Source of the DNA: Rhynchopus euleeides
Taxonomy: Eukaryota > Euglenozoa > Diplonemea > Diplonemida > Diplonemidae
Direction of reading: 5' to 3'
DNA length: 64,000 nt
NCBI GenBank assembly: GCA_963210315.1
Contig: OY723255.1
Location: 2,046,001-2,110,000 of the forward strand
The notes below the pieces were generated by a model. The model searched no databases. It was not told where the DNA came from and saw only the letters and a program-made list of their open reading frames with translations. This document shows, piece by piece, positions 26,535-36,500 of this stretch (positions are counted from its first letter, which is position 1; every line of letters starts with the position of its first letter). A program made the translations under genes and the position numbers.

Positions 26535-27674
26535 ATGGATGTGACTGTTCGTCATGCCGGGAGCGGGGACAGCTGTGTCGTCGGAGTTCCGGAAGGCGGG
26601 ACCGTGGTCAGGCTGAAGGAGGATGCGCTGGAGGAGATGTTCCCGGGTTCTATCAACACATCTCGTGAGGCTGCATGCGTGGCAGCACACATCGAAGGGT
26701 GTGAGGAGGAGCTGAACGATGAAGAGCGCGTTGCCGACACGGGTCTGGAGGACGGGGGTGCTGTCAAGCTCGTCCCACGCTGGCCCACAGTCAAGGCCCC
26801 CGCTGTCTACTCATCGACCCATGGCGCCAATACATCCCGCATCACACTGTCAAGGTGTGGGACGCTGTGTGCTGTGGGCTACTCCAACGGACACATCACT
26901 GTGTTCGACACCACCACCGCTGCTGTGGTGGCAGACCTCACACACGGCAACAAGGATCTTTCTTGCACTGCATTCTCTGTCTGTGGGACGTGGTTGGCAG
27001 CGTGCTCAGACAACGGCGCCATCGGTGTGTGGCTAACCTCAACCTGGGAGGAGGTGTGCATGCTGGACCACGACGACACTGAGATCCAGAACAGTGCAGC
27101 GTGGACACACTGCGGACGTCTGGTGTCCGGAGATGCGATCGGGAAAGTGCGTGTGTGGGACTTGAAGGGCACACCGAGCGCCACAGTGCTGGTGGGTCAC
27201 CGCGATGATGTTCTCGGCATTGCTTTGTCGCGTACGAGGATCTTCAGCGGGTCACGTGACAAGAGCATCCGTGTGTGGGACATCAACACCCTCACACACA
27301 CACACACCCTGGACGACCACACTGATGCCTTGACCGACATCGCCCTGACTCAGGACGAGCAGCACCTGGTGTCGTGCTCTAATGACAAGTCACTCAAGGT
27401 GTGGTGCACAACCTCCCTCAGCTGCCTGCGTACTGTGCAACTGGAAGGCAATCCCTACTCACTTTCTGTGTCACAGCCAGGTGATGTTGTTGCAGTGGCG
27501 TCGTCTATAGTGGCCATCACCACACTGTACCGCCTCAGCACAGGTGAGTGTCTGCGGAAGGTGGAATCACAGGGTTATGGTGTTGCCCTCAGCCTCTGCG
27601 GGTGGTGGGTCTTCACACCAACAAACACCACCACTTGTGTCTCTGTGTGTGCTGTGTCTTCCGTTTCACCCTGA
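26535..27674 (+). CDS. Ubiquitin-like - WD40 repeat protein, duplicate copy
   Basis: 379 residues from the ATG at 26535, protein identical to that at 14692-15831: ubiquitin-like domain 1-85, then a WD40 propeller. The only nucleotide difference noticed is silent. It keeps its own upstream flank and ATG context, so it may be expressed independently. Its downstream flank is cut short by the insert at 27830. Confidence 0.88.
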   Translation: MDVTVRHAGSGDSCVVGVPEGGTVVRLKEDALEEMFPGSINTSREAACVAAHIEGCEEELNDEERVADTGLEDGGAVKLVPRWPTVKAPAVYSSTHGANTSRITLSRCGTLCAVGYSNGHITVFDTTTAAVVADLTHGNKDLSCTAFSVCGTWLAACSDNGAIGVWLTSTWEEVCMLDHDDTEIQNSAAWTHCGRLVSGDAIGKVRVWDLKGTPSATVLVGHRDDVLGIALSRTRIFSGSRDKSIRVWDINTLTHTHTLDDHTDALTDIALTQDEQHLVSCSNDKSLKVWCTTSLSCLRTVQLEGNPYSLSVSQPGDVVAVASSIVAITTLYRLSTGECLRKVESQGYGVALSLCGWWVFTPTNTTTCVSVCAVSSVSP

Positions 27675-27829
27675 TGATTCCAGTGCCCCGGAACCTGTGA
27701 CCTGCCTTGTGTGTCCCGTTATTTTGCACCAGCTTCCTTCTGACCTCGCAACACGACCTGGCCCCTGCCCTGTTTGGAGGCAGCTGGTGGGCTCTCCTCA
27801 GACAAGAAGAAGGCAAATGCTTGACGTAG

Positions 27830-28027
27830 GAGGGTGTCCGGTTCTCCGGATTTTCCTGATTTTTCCCGATTTTCCGAAAATTTTGCCACTGGTTGACACA
27901 AGGGCAAATTTCGAGCAAAATCCGAAAATCAGGAAAAATCGGGAAAAATCAGGAAATCCAGGGGGGGCCACCGGAGACCCTCCCCGAAAAAATCCGATTT
28001 TTTTGGGTCGAAAAAAATTTTTTTTTT
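27830..28027. mobile_element. AT-rich inverted-repeat insert inside a WD40 region
   Basis: About 198 bp unlike its surroundings. Arms GGATTTTCCTGATTTTTCCC (from about 27848) and GGGAAAAATCAGGAAATCC (ending about 27960) are inverted copies around a spacer, and the insert ends in a T-run before WD40 coding sequence resumes at 28028. It joins the truncated duplicate to a different WD40 3' fragment. No clear target duplication is seen, so it may be a MITE or filler at a rearrangement junction. Confidence 0.5.
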
Positions 28028-28232
28028 ACTTGCTGTGTCACAGCCAGGTGATGTTGTTGCAGTAAAATGCTGGGCCAGCGCCACACTGTACCGCCTCAGC
28101 ACAGGTGAGTGTCTGGAGACGGTGGACTTACAGGGTAAGGGTGTTGCACTCAGCCTCTGCGGGAGGTGGGTCTTCACACCAACGAACAAAACTTCAATCT
28201 CTGTGTGTGCTGTGTCTTCCGTTTCACCCTGA
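28028..28232 (+). pseudogene. 3' fragment of another Ubl-WD40 gene
   Basis: Codes for LAVSQPGDVVAV, TLYRLSTGECL, GVALSLCGRWVFTPTN and SVCAVSSVSP, then stop: the last about 66 residues typical of the family. Its sequence differs from all other copies here (for example KCWASATLYR and NKTSISV), so it derives from a further paralogue. All 5' sequence is lost at the 27830-28027 insert. Confidence 0.88.
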
Positions 28233-28734
28233 GTGCAGTGTCTTGAAATTCGATTTCACTACCCCCCCCCCCCCCCCCCGATCTCCTCTGACCGAGCAAG
28301 ACTCCCCCTCCCACTACACACCACCCCACCCCACCACAAACTTGTTTGAGCACCGTAGGTGCGTAGGGGGGAGTCGTGAGGTCGAGGAAGGACGGGCGAT
28401 CTGACCTGTCGTGTTTTTCTTTTTACCCCCACTTGCAATCCGCAAGGTTGGAAGGGGGGGGGGGGGGCTGAGGGGAAACACCGCACAACCCACAGCAGGA
28501 TTTGTGTGTCTCTTTGTTCCCCGCTCCACGCCCCTCCGACACGCGAACTAGATACTACAAGCAGACCTGGATGACCTGACCTCCCCCCCTCCCCCCCTAT
28601 CTCCTTTGTAGCCTCTGACCGTCGCTCAGCAAGACTCCCCCCCCCCCCCCCCACCCCACCCCAGCCCACCCAGGGAGGCCATATCTCTGGTTTTCGTTTA
28701 CACTCCGCCCCCCACTGCCTCCCCCTCCCCCACC
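28233..28734. other. C-rich gene-free stretch before the cyclase
   Basis: Contains homopolymer C and G runs of 10-18 bases and an imperfect direct repeat: CTCTGACCGAGCAAGACTCC at about 28285 and CTCTGACCG..CAGCAAGACTCC at about 28613. The pyrimidine-rich DNA just before the cyclase ATG could provide a trans-splice acceptor. No gene is seen. Confidence 0.5.
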
Positions 28735-30846
28735 ATGGCTGGATCGTGGGATAGGATGCTGACGATGGACGGCGCGCTTGCCGGCAGGGCGCGTGCCCAG
28801 AGACTGCTTCTTTTTGTCTTCTCCTTCCTCACAGTCTTCCTCGCAGCTGTCGCCCTCCCCCTCCTCCGCCCGCCGCTCCTCGCTGTGGCCGGAGTGATGC
28901 CATGCGTCTGCGGAGCTGCAGGCATCCTCATCTGCTTCTTCTTGCAGCGCAAGCTCCCCCCAGCCGCAGTCTACGTCTACATCCTCGGGCTCTGCCTCGC
29001 AGCGATGATTCTGGACGTCAACACCCGCTCCCGCAACGGGCAGGCCACGTGGCCCCTCTTCGTCCTCATCACAGACCTTTCCCTCATCCTGCGCCTCAAC
29101 AGCAAGGTCTCCGTCTGCATCATCACCACAGCCAGCCTCTGGTGTGCCCTGGCCTCCCTTGAGATGTGGCTCCGCTTCGGACTCTTCGACATGCCAGGCA
29201 CCCTCAGCAGGGAGGGGCGTTTGGAACGTCTCGTGGAGCTGTGTGCCTGCGATTCGCCCCCCTGCCCCGAGACAGTGCAGCGCATGCTGCTGTATACGTT
29301 CTTCATCCTCTGGGTGCTGATGATGGATTTTGCGGCGACGCGCGGCTTCGCAGAGTCTGTCGAGAAGGAGCAGGCGGCGATGGGGCGGACCATCGAGACT
29401 GTGGAGGCGATTGCGGAGCTGCTCGCAGGCTACGACGTGGGCACCGTGGCGGAGATGCTGCAGGAGGCGGAGGGGCGGCTGCCCCCAGCGATGTTCGAGG
29501 CGCTGCGGCGGCTGGAGCAGAACCTGCGGGCCTACCGCCCCTACCTGCCTGCCGCGCTGTTCGAAACCCAAGCGAAGCAGCCAGACAACCTCCCGGACGG
29601 GCCTCTCCGGGCACCCCCGGGGACAGTCACGGAGACTGCAGCCATTGTGTTCACAGACATACGTGCATCCACACAGATATGGGAGTCCACCCCCGAGGCA
29701 ATGAAGAAGGCGATGGTGACACACAACGCAGCGGTGCGCGATGTGATCGCGCAGCTGGAGGGATATGAGGTGAAGACAATCGGGGACTCCTTCATGGTCG
29801 CCTTCGGGGATGCTGTCTCCGCCCTGCAGTTCGGACTCACGGTGCAGCTCCGCCTCCTCGAAGCCGACTGGCCTGCAGAGCTTCTCGAGCTCCCCCTCTG
29901 CGCACGCGCCCTCGGCCTGTGGGGCGGGCTGACGGTGCGCATCGGGGTGAACGAGGGCCACGTGACTGTCGATGCCAACACCCTGACAGGACGCGTGGAC
30001 TACCTAGGGCACACTGTGAACGTCGCTGCACGCCTCGAGGGTGTGTGCATCCCTGGCGCGGTTGCGCTGCCCGACGAGGTGTGGGCCGCTGCAGATGACT
30101 GTATCACCGCCACCGCCGACCCCCCGGTCCTCACCGCCCTGCCAGGCGTGTGCAAGCCAGTGCCGGTGCGCAACGTCTGGCCCACCGCAATCGCCGAGCG
30201 CCGCCAACGTCCCCTGCTGCGGAAGAGCGTGATTGCCCTGTTGTCGGAACCGCGTGTCCCCTTTTCGCCTCACCTCCGGTTGACTCAGGCGACCGTTGCG
30301 ACGCTCAGCGTCAGGACTGTGCAGGAAAGCGCGATGGGGCAGATGATTAGCCAGGGCCTGGAGGCGGTGGCCCCGCTGCTGGAGCAGAGCAGGGGCATGC
30401 TGGTGACGCTGTTCGGCACTCAGATGTGGGTTGGCTGGAACCTCTCCCGCAGGTCCGTCGCCCACGCCGAGGGGGCGCTGCGGTTCGTGCAGCGGCTGAT
30501 GCGTTCCCCCACAGGGGGGACGATGACGGTTGGAGTCGCGACCGGGGTCGTGCTGCACGGAGATGTCGGGACGACAACGCAGCGGTTTGTCACAACCGCT
30601 GGCAGCGCTGCCGAGGAGAGTCTGCGTATGTGGAGGATTGCTCACGACACGCGCAAAAGATGCATCTATACTACAGCAGGGGTTGTGCCAAACAGCGTGC
30701 ACAGCATCCTGCATCCTGCGCAGGGGGGCAGCTCTCAATGCCCCGTGTTCGAGCTCATCGAGCTGGGGTCCAGTGTGATTGTGGAGGACGTCGACAACTT
30801 CCATCTCGGATCCGAAACGGACAGCATGGCATTCTCTATGCGATAG
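28735..30846 (+). CDS. Membrane class III nucleotide (adenylyl) cyclase with tandem cyclase domains
   Basis: 703 residues from CACCATGG. About 20-145 and 185-205 are hydrophobic and suggest roughly six transmembrane helices. A linker follows with a YRPYLPAALFE segment that resembles the region before the cyclase domain in protist enzymes. The catalytic domain, about 300-460, has metal-binding D308 (VFTDIRAST) and D351 (KTIGDSFMVAF), plus the transition-state pair N429/R433 (GHTVNVAARLE). A second, degenerate cyclase-like domain (about 520-690) keeps HGDVGTTTQRFVTTAGSAAEE but lacks the metal aspartates, so it may be a pseudosymmetric partner. It should make a cyclic nucleotide at a membrane; cAMP is more likely, cGMP cannot be excluded. 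It ends in TAG and has no intron. It is one of the few ordinary host genes in the window. Confidence 0.85.
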   Translation: MAGSWDRMLTMDGALAGRARAQRLLLFVFSFLTVFLAAVALPLLRPPLLAVAGVMPCVCGAAGILICFFLQRKLPPAAVYVYILGLCLAAMILDVNTRSRNGQATWPLFVLITDLSLILRLNSKVSVCIITTASLWCALASLEMWLRFGLFDMPGTLSREGRLERLVELCACDSPPCPETVQRMLLYTFFILWVLMMDFAATRGFAESVEKEQAAMGRTIETVEAIAELLAGYDVGTVAEMLQEAEGRLPPAMFEALRRLEQNLRAYRPYLPAALFETQAKQPDNLPDGPLRAPPGTVTETAAIVFTDIRASTQIWESTPEAMKKAMVTHNAAVRDVIAQLEGYEVKTIGDSFMVAFGDAVSALQFGLTVQLRLLEADWPAELLELPLCARALGLWGGLTVRIGVNEGHVTVDANTLTGRVDYLGHTVNVAARLEGVCIPGAVALPDEVWAAADDCITATADPPVLTALPGVCKPVPVRNVWPTAIAERRQRPLLRKSVIALLSEPRVPFSPHLRLTQATVATLSVRTVQESAMGQMISQGLEAVAPLLEQSRGMLVTLFGTQMWVGWNLSRRSVAHAEGALRFVQRLMRSPTGGTMTVGVATGVVLHGDVGTTTQRFVTTAGSAAEESLRMWRIAHDTRKRCIYTTAGVVPNSVHSILHPAQGGSSQCPVFELIELGSSVIVEDVDNFHLGSETDSMAFSMR

Positions 30847-32017
30847 GCCGGGGGAGGGAGGGGGGAGGGGGAGTGGGTCCCTTATTCCGTCGTGTTGGCC
30901 ACCAAGGCGTTGTACGACAAGCTCCATCGTGTACGACAAGGCATGTACGACGACGGGGGGGGGGGGGGGAGGGGGGAGGGGACCCTTATTCCTTTCCGTT
31001 GTGTCCGTTGTCCATCCCAGAGCCCACCCCACCACCACCCCCCGCCCCCATGCATGACGAGTCAGGTCGCCAGTTGGTTTATCCAGCTAGGTATCTTGAC
31101 GGGCGATGCCTCGAAATTAAAGAGCAATATCTCGGGGTCACCCCGTTAGGTCTATCACTCGTTAGCCCACTCGTCAGGTTTACGTGTTTATCTCGTCGAC
31201 TGGTGTGCCGTGCGCCCCCCCCTCCCACCCCCACCCCTCCGTCAATTCTTTCAGACTTATGTCACAGCTCACATGGGGAATCAGGCGATGCCCCTGCACT
31301 TCGTCGGGTCTTGGTCCGTTGTAATCTGGGGGGGGGGGGGGGGGCAGCCCTCTTCCGAGGATGCGGTGCCCCTCTTCCTCGAAAAATTCCGCCGTCGACG
31401 TGCCTTGCCCCTGTTTTAATATGCACAGCTGGGATGGAGTCTCTCCACACACATCACCGGTGTAGGCGTGTCTCTGCCACACACGGAGGGGGTGTGTGGA
31501 GGCCCAGGGCTTCCGGGTAGTTCAGAGCTCTGGCGGGCGTGGCCCAGTTTCGTTCGTACTCACGTACTCCCTCTACTGGCCGAACTCATCAGCGTGAGCC
31601 AGCTTCCTTGGGACTCAGGGTGATCAAGTCGGAGCCACGCAGGGGGGTAAAAAGGAAAAAGAAGACACGGAACGACTCACAACCCGAAGATAAGAATGAA
31701 AGGTCTGCCTGTTCTGGGTGCGGAGTGGGCGCTGTTCAACCCAACCGCTGGAAAACCGTCCCAGGCTCTGTGTGTGTGTGTGTTGAAACCAGTTTGAAGG
31801 CGGTGTCTGGCTAGCGCAACCTTTCTCGACAGAAGCACATCCCCTCACGCCACTTCGTGAGGATTCCCCCGACGTGGCCCCAGTTTCGTTCGTACTCACG
31901 TGCTCCCTCCACTAGCCGGACTCTTCAGCGTGAACCAGCTTCCTTGGAACTCAGGGTGATCAAGTCCTGAGCGGAGCCACGCAGTCTATTTTGCTCCCCC
32001 CCCCCCCCCCCCCTGTA
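30847..32017. other. Gene-free stretch with G/C runs and a direct repeat
   Basis: Several G or C runs of 10-18 bases (near 30957, 31328, 31996) and repeated GTACGACAAG motifs near 30915. No open frame has a recognisable domain. It ends at the TA target of composite R1, next to a C18 run. Confidence 0.5.
31542..31983 (+). repeat. Direct repeat of about 90-105 bp, offset about 336
   Basis: GCCCAGTTTCGTTCGTACTC at 31543 recurs at 31879. Both copies continue through CACGT.CTCCCTC, TCAGCGTGA.CCAGCTTCCTT and CTCAGGGTGATCAAGTC to GGAGCCACGCAG, with scattered substitutions. Confidence 0.85.
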
Positions 32018-32061
32018 CACGGTGGGATCTTGTAAATTTTACATGTATAACTACAAGTATA

Positions 32062-32410
32062 TACCGTATACGTAAATATTATGGAACGTAAATATTATGG
32101 AACGGGCCCATTTTTGGCCGGTCCGTTCCATAATATTTACGTTCCATAATATTTACAGGGCCAGTTGGGGACTCGGTGGTGAGGACGGCTTGCGTCAGGA
32201 ATCGCGCGAAAAGTGCACGAGTAGGTCCCGTCAGGGACTCTGTACGCCGTCCGATCACCTGGTCCAAGTCCCCGAGTCGCAGAAAGCGCTGTAAATATTA
32301 TGGAACGAAAAAAATCTGGAACGCCAACCCACCAGCGTTCCATAATATTTACGTTCCATAATATTTACGTTCCATAATATTTACGTTCCAAAATATTTAC
32401 GTATACGGTA
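32062..32410. mobile_element. MITE S1 with CCGTATACGTAAATATTATG ends
   Basis: 349 bp including the TA at each end. Both ends consist of repeated GTAAATATTATGGAACG units in inverted orientation, and the centre of about 170 bp is GC-rich and non-coding. It is almost identical to S2. The GGAACGTAAA subterminal motif is also found at the ends of the P transposon, so the P-type transposase may move it. Confidence 0.8.
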
Positions 32411-32615
32411 CATGTATTATACATGTATAATACTTGCATGTCAACTATTATACATGTATAATACATGTATATGCCTGAAATATACATGTAAAATACATGT
32501 ATATCAAGTAAAAATACAAGTATAATACTTGCATGTCAACTATTATACTTGTATTTTTACTTGATATACATGTATTTTACATGTATATTTCAGGCATTTA
32601 CATGTATTTTACATG

Positions 32616-33330
32616 TACCGTATACGTAAATATTATGGAACGTAAATATTATGGAACGGGCCCATTTTTGGCCGGTCCGTTCCATAATATTTACGTTCCA
32701 TAATATTTACAGGGCCAGTTGGGGACTCGGTGGTGAGGACGGCTTGCGTCAGGAATCGCGCGAAAAGTGCACGAGTAGGTCCCGTCAGGGACTCTGTATG
32801 CCGTCCGATCACCTGGTCCAAGTCCCCGAGTCGCAGAAAGCCCTGTAAATATTATGGAACGAAAAAAATCTGGAACGCCAACCCACCAGCGTTCCAAAAT
32901 ATTTACGTTCCATAATATTTACGTTCCATAATATTTACGTTCCAAAATATTTACGTACCTGGGACTCCCCGTGTTTAAGTCCCCCCCCTGGAGGCGATTT
33001 TCGGCCGGGGGGGACTTAAACACGGGGGGGGCGGACCTAAACACAGGGGGGGCTTAAACACGGGGGTGGCACAGTGGAGACCAAGAAGACCTCTTCCTCT
33101 GCTGTCGTAGGGGGGTAATTCCGGTCCGGATGGACTTTTGGCACCCCACTTTTCGACTCTGACAGCACCTGGAGGGCCTAGGGGCCACCTGATGACCCTC
33201 CAGACCAGCCCACCCCCGTGTTTAGGTCCCCCTGTGTTTAAGTCCCCCCCCTGCCAGACCCCCAGGGGGGGACTTAAACACGGGGGTAAGGGGGGGGGAC
33301 TTATACACGGGGGGTCCCAGGTATACGGTA
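32616..33330. mobile_element. MITE S2, interrupted by element T
   Basis: A second copy of S. The left end is at TACCGTATACG (32616) and the interior matches S1 with few changes (GTACGC/GTATGC, AGCGCT/AGCCCT). The right terminal repeat is split at its TA by element T; its last bases, TATACGGTA, resume at 33322-33330. Confidence 0.8.
32958..33321. mobile_element. Element T: TA-flanked insertion in S2
   Basis: 364 bp between duplicated TA dinucleotides (32956-32957 and 33322-33323). Ends CCTGGGACTCCCCGTGT and ACACGGGGGGTCCCAGG are near-perfect inverted repeats. The subterminal regions repeat GTGTTTAAGTCCCCCC-type units in both orientations, and there is no coding capacity. Restoring S2 across T gives the S1 end exactly, which proves the insertion. 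Confidence 0.85.
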
Positions 33331-33510
33331 TAATACTTGTCATGCAAGTATTATACATGTAAAATACTTGCATGACAAGTAAAATACATGTATAATACTT
33401 GCATGACAAGTAAAATACTTGCATGCAAGTAAAATACATGTATTTTACTTGCATGCAAGTATTTTACTTGTCATGCAAGTATTATACATGTATAATACTT
33501 GCATGACAAG

Positions 33511-36500
33511 TACCGTAAACGGAAATATTGTGGACCGTAATAAAGGTGAACCGTACTATAGTTGGAACGTAAAAAAGATGGAACAAATGGGATTTTTCCG
33601 GAACTTGGAACATTTTTACGGTCCACCTATTTTACGGTTGGGATAGTGGACTTGGCGTTTTTTTTTTTTTTTACGAGTTCCTTCGCGACGAAGTCGCGAA
33701 GGAACCAAGGAAATCGTACGACTGAAGCTTCAGGATTAACACCACAGGGCCTCAACAGTCCGGAACTGTTCTCCCACAGTTTCTGCAGGGTGTACTACAC
33801 TAAAGCGAAAGGAGTACGATTTCCCTGAATTTTCCGGGCACTGATTCACGAATTTACATCTGGAGGGAGCCCGGTGGTCTCAGCTTCTGTCTGCGCGCCT
33901 TGCCGTACTGAGGCTGCTTATGTGGGCTAGCGCAGCAGGTTCTACCTTTACTTCTACCGGAACGCTCCTTGCATGGTACTACACGGAACAATGTTCGGGG
34001 CCCGTGAATTCCAAATCTCCGTTGGAATTCGTAAGTGAGGGGGTTGGGGCGGACTTACAGACGACAACGTCGTCAGTCTCCCGACAACCGTGGCGTGTGA
34101 GTTTGGGGTGGTATCTCGAAATATGTCTCGTTCGGCCTTGAGAGACTCCAGATGCTAGTCACGCGCTCGCCCCCGCCCCCCCCCCCTCTCCATGTCCCTC
34201 TCCGTTGCCGCCTCGCCTTGTTGTTTTCGTTGATCTTCCCGCTGTCCTCACGCACTTTCCCCCAGTTTGCAGGGACACGCACACACATGCCTCCAAAGCG
34301 TGAACCGAAGCAGAAGAGCATGTTGCTCTTCACGGTGCCCCGTGCAGCGTACACCCCCGGCAGCAACGGCGCTTGTCCGATTTCGCGGGCTGAGGCTGAA
34401 AGTGTGACGCGTGCAGTGCGCGACCAGCAGGCATCCTCACAGGGGCCTACCGGCGGTGGTGACTGGAGCCCGGCCGAAAAGCTGGAGATCGGCCGGAAGG
34501 TGGTGGAGGGGAAGCTCTCGGCAGTCGTTGCCGATTGGAACGCCCCTCTCGCAGGACGGAGGAAGCTCTCGAAGAGCTCCGCCTCCCGTTTTGCGACCCT
34601 CTACCGGGAAGAGCTGGGCAAGCGGAAGCGTGCCGCAGCTCTTCTCGGTGAGGTGACAGAGGAGGTGGTGCTTCCCCCCCCGCAGAAGCGCGGCCGGCCC
34701 GCAATCCTCACCGACAGCGAGGAGACCAGGCTGATGCAGTTGTTGCGCGCCCTGAGGCGGTGCGGGACGCAGGTTTCAGCTGAGACTGTGTCCGCCTCCG
34801 CGCGAGGCCTGGTGAGTGCCAGCAGTGATCCAAGCAGGATTGATTCTGAGACAGCTCTCGGCACGGAATGGGCTCGGAAGTACCTCGCTGCGCAGGGATG
34901 GACCTTGCGAATGCGGACAACGGCGGTGTGCCACAGTCCGGGTTTGCTGGAACGGGCCAAGGCTGAGTTCGAGGGGGAGGTGCAACGTCTGAGGGCACAG
35001 CACAACATCCCAGATGATTTGGTGGTGAATGTCGACCACACTGCCCTTCCCCTCCTGCCAGGTACCACAAAGACCTTCGACAAGAAGGGCGCGTCATACG
35101 TGCCGCTCTCGAAGTCCGACGAAAAGAAGGCGATTACGGGTGTATTCGGCGCCAGTGCGACCGGCGATCTCCTCCCTGTCCAGCTGATATACGGTGGCCT
35201 AACTTCCCGCTCACACGGACGCTTCGAGGAGGAGTACCTGGAGACGTACGGGGAAACCTGGCACTTGACTGCCAATCCGAAACACTGGGCGTCCGAAGCA
35301 ACCACCCTCGAATACATCGAGAAGGTGTTGGTGCCATACCTCACGGGTGTCAAAGAGACCAAGGGGCTCGGGGAGGAGCAGAAATCCTTGTTGATCATCG
35401 ACAAGTTCACGGGCCAACAGACCGAGAAGGTTGCTGCAGCACTCGCAGAGAGCGGCATCGTGACTGTCGATATTCCTCCGGGGTTTACTGCTTTCTTGCA
35501 GCCGCTGGACCTGGGCTTCAATGCCTACATCAAGAAATACCTCCGCGAAAAGTTCTCGAAGTGGTACACCGGTGTCTGCACCAAGCTGTTCCGGCGTGAC
35601 GAGAAGAGGAAAACCCGTGCCCTTGCGAAAACTGGCACCCCTTTCCTCTTCGCAGGGATGGGGTCGCATGAAGTGATGGTGTACGATTCGTCCGTGAAGA
35701 CAGCCGCCTTCCGCAACGCAGTCCTTGCCGGCACAAGGGCAAGCATCGTGGTGTCTCCGGGTTGTGCGGACTGGGTTCACCCTGGGGACAACGCGAGTGG
35801 GTGGTACGCCCTGCGTGCTGTGGAGCTGTGTCTCAACAGCTACGGCGTGCGGAAGGCCTACCTCCCGAAGGTCAAGGATGCTCTCAACCTGCTCGAGAAG
35901 GTGATCCCCACTGACACGGAAGGCATTCCCGGCGCACAGGATGCTGTTCAGCAGGTGCTGGAGGAACTGCGTTCTGCGAATGGTGACGCTGCGCAGTTCA
36001 CCGAGGCACAGCGCCTCCCATACCCCGCCGCCCAGGCTGCTGTGGGCGCACTCAACCGGGAGTACTACACCAGTGTGAGGCTGATCACCCTGTCCGAGGT
36101 GCAGTGGGCCGCGACCCTCACGGAGATCCGTTCCGGGCCGCTGATCGTGTTCGACGCGGAGAACCTGCATTTCGTGTCGTTCGTCGCCCAGAACCCTGAG
36201 CTCGACGACCAGGAGTTGATGGCTGACCTGGCCAGGACGACGAAGGTGACCGCCGCGGACATGCGCGACCGCCATCTCGCCTGGCTGTGCCGTGGGTTCA
36301 GCAAGGTGAAGCCGAGCTCCGTCGTGAAAACGTTCGTCCGCGCTGGCATCATCGCCGACCCCGGAACGCTCGCAGCAAGTACCGATGATGCTGTTGCTGA
36401 CTACGACCCTCCAACCGAGGTGCACCCGGACGCAGCGCTGACGACCCCCGCAGAATTGGCAGAGATGGAGAGGATCCTGTCGTCACTCGACTTCAGTGCT

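Larger units (their letters stand above)
25131..27829 (+). repeat. Segmental duplication, copy 2
   Basis: Matches 13288-15986 base for base with one difference noted. Its left edge coincides exactly with the LINE/(CA)n junction. Its right edge is an abrupt switch, within the recurring intergenic module (after GCTTGACGTAG), to an AT-richer insert. Confidence 0.95.

Noticed and set aside
30426-31520. A second plus-strand frame of 364 codons overlapping the cyclase end
   Set aside because: It is a shadow of the cyclase frame that runs on into G/C runs; no domain and no conserved motif.
32097-32915. Small open frames in the S elements (about 60-68 residues, both strands)
   Set aside because: They occur in near-identical MITE copies, run through the terminal repeats (FHNIYVP and similar) and have no coding signature.
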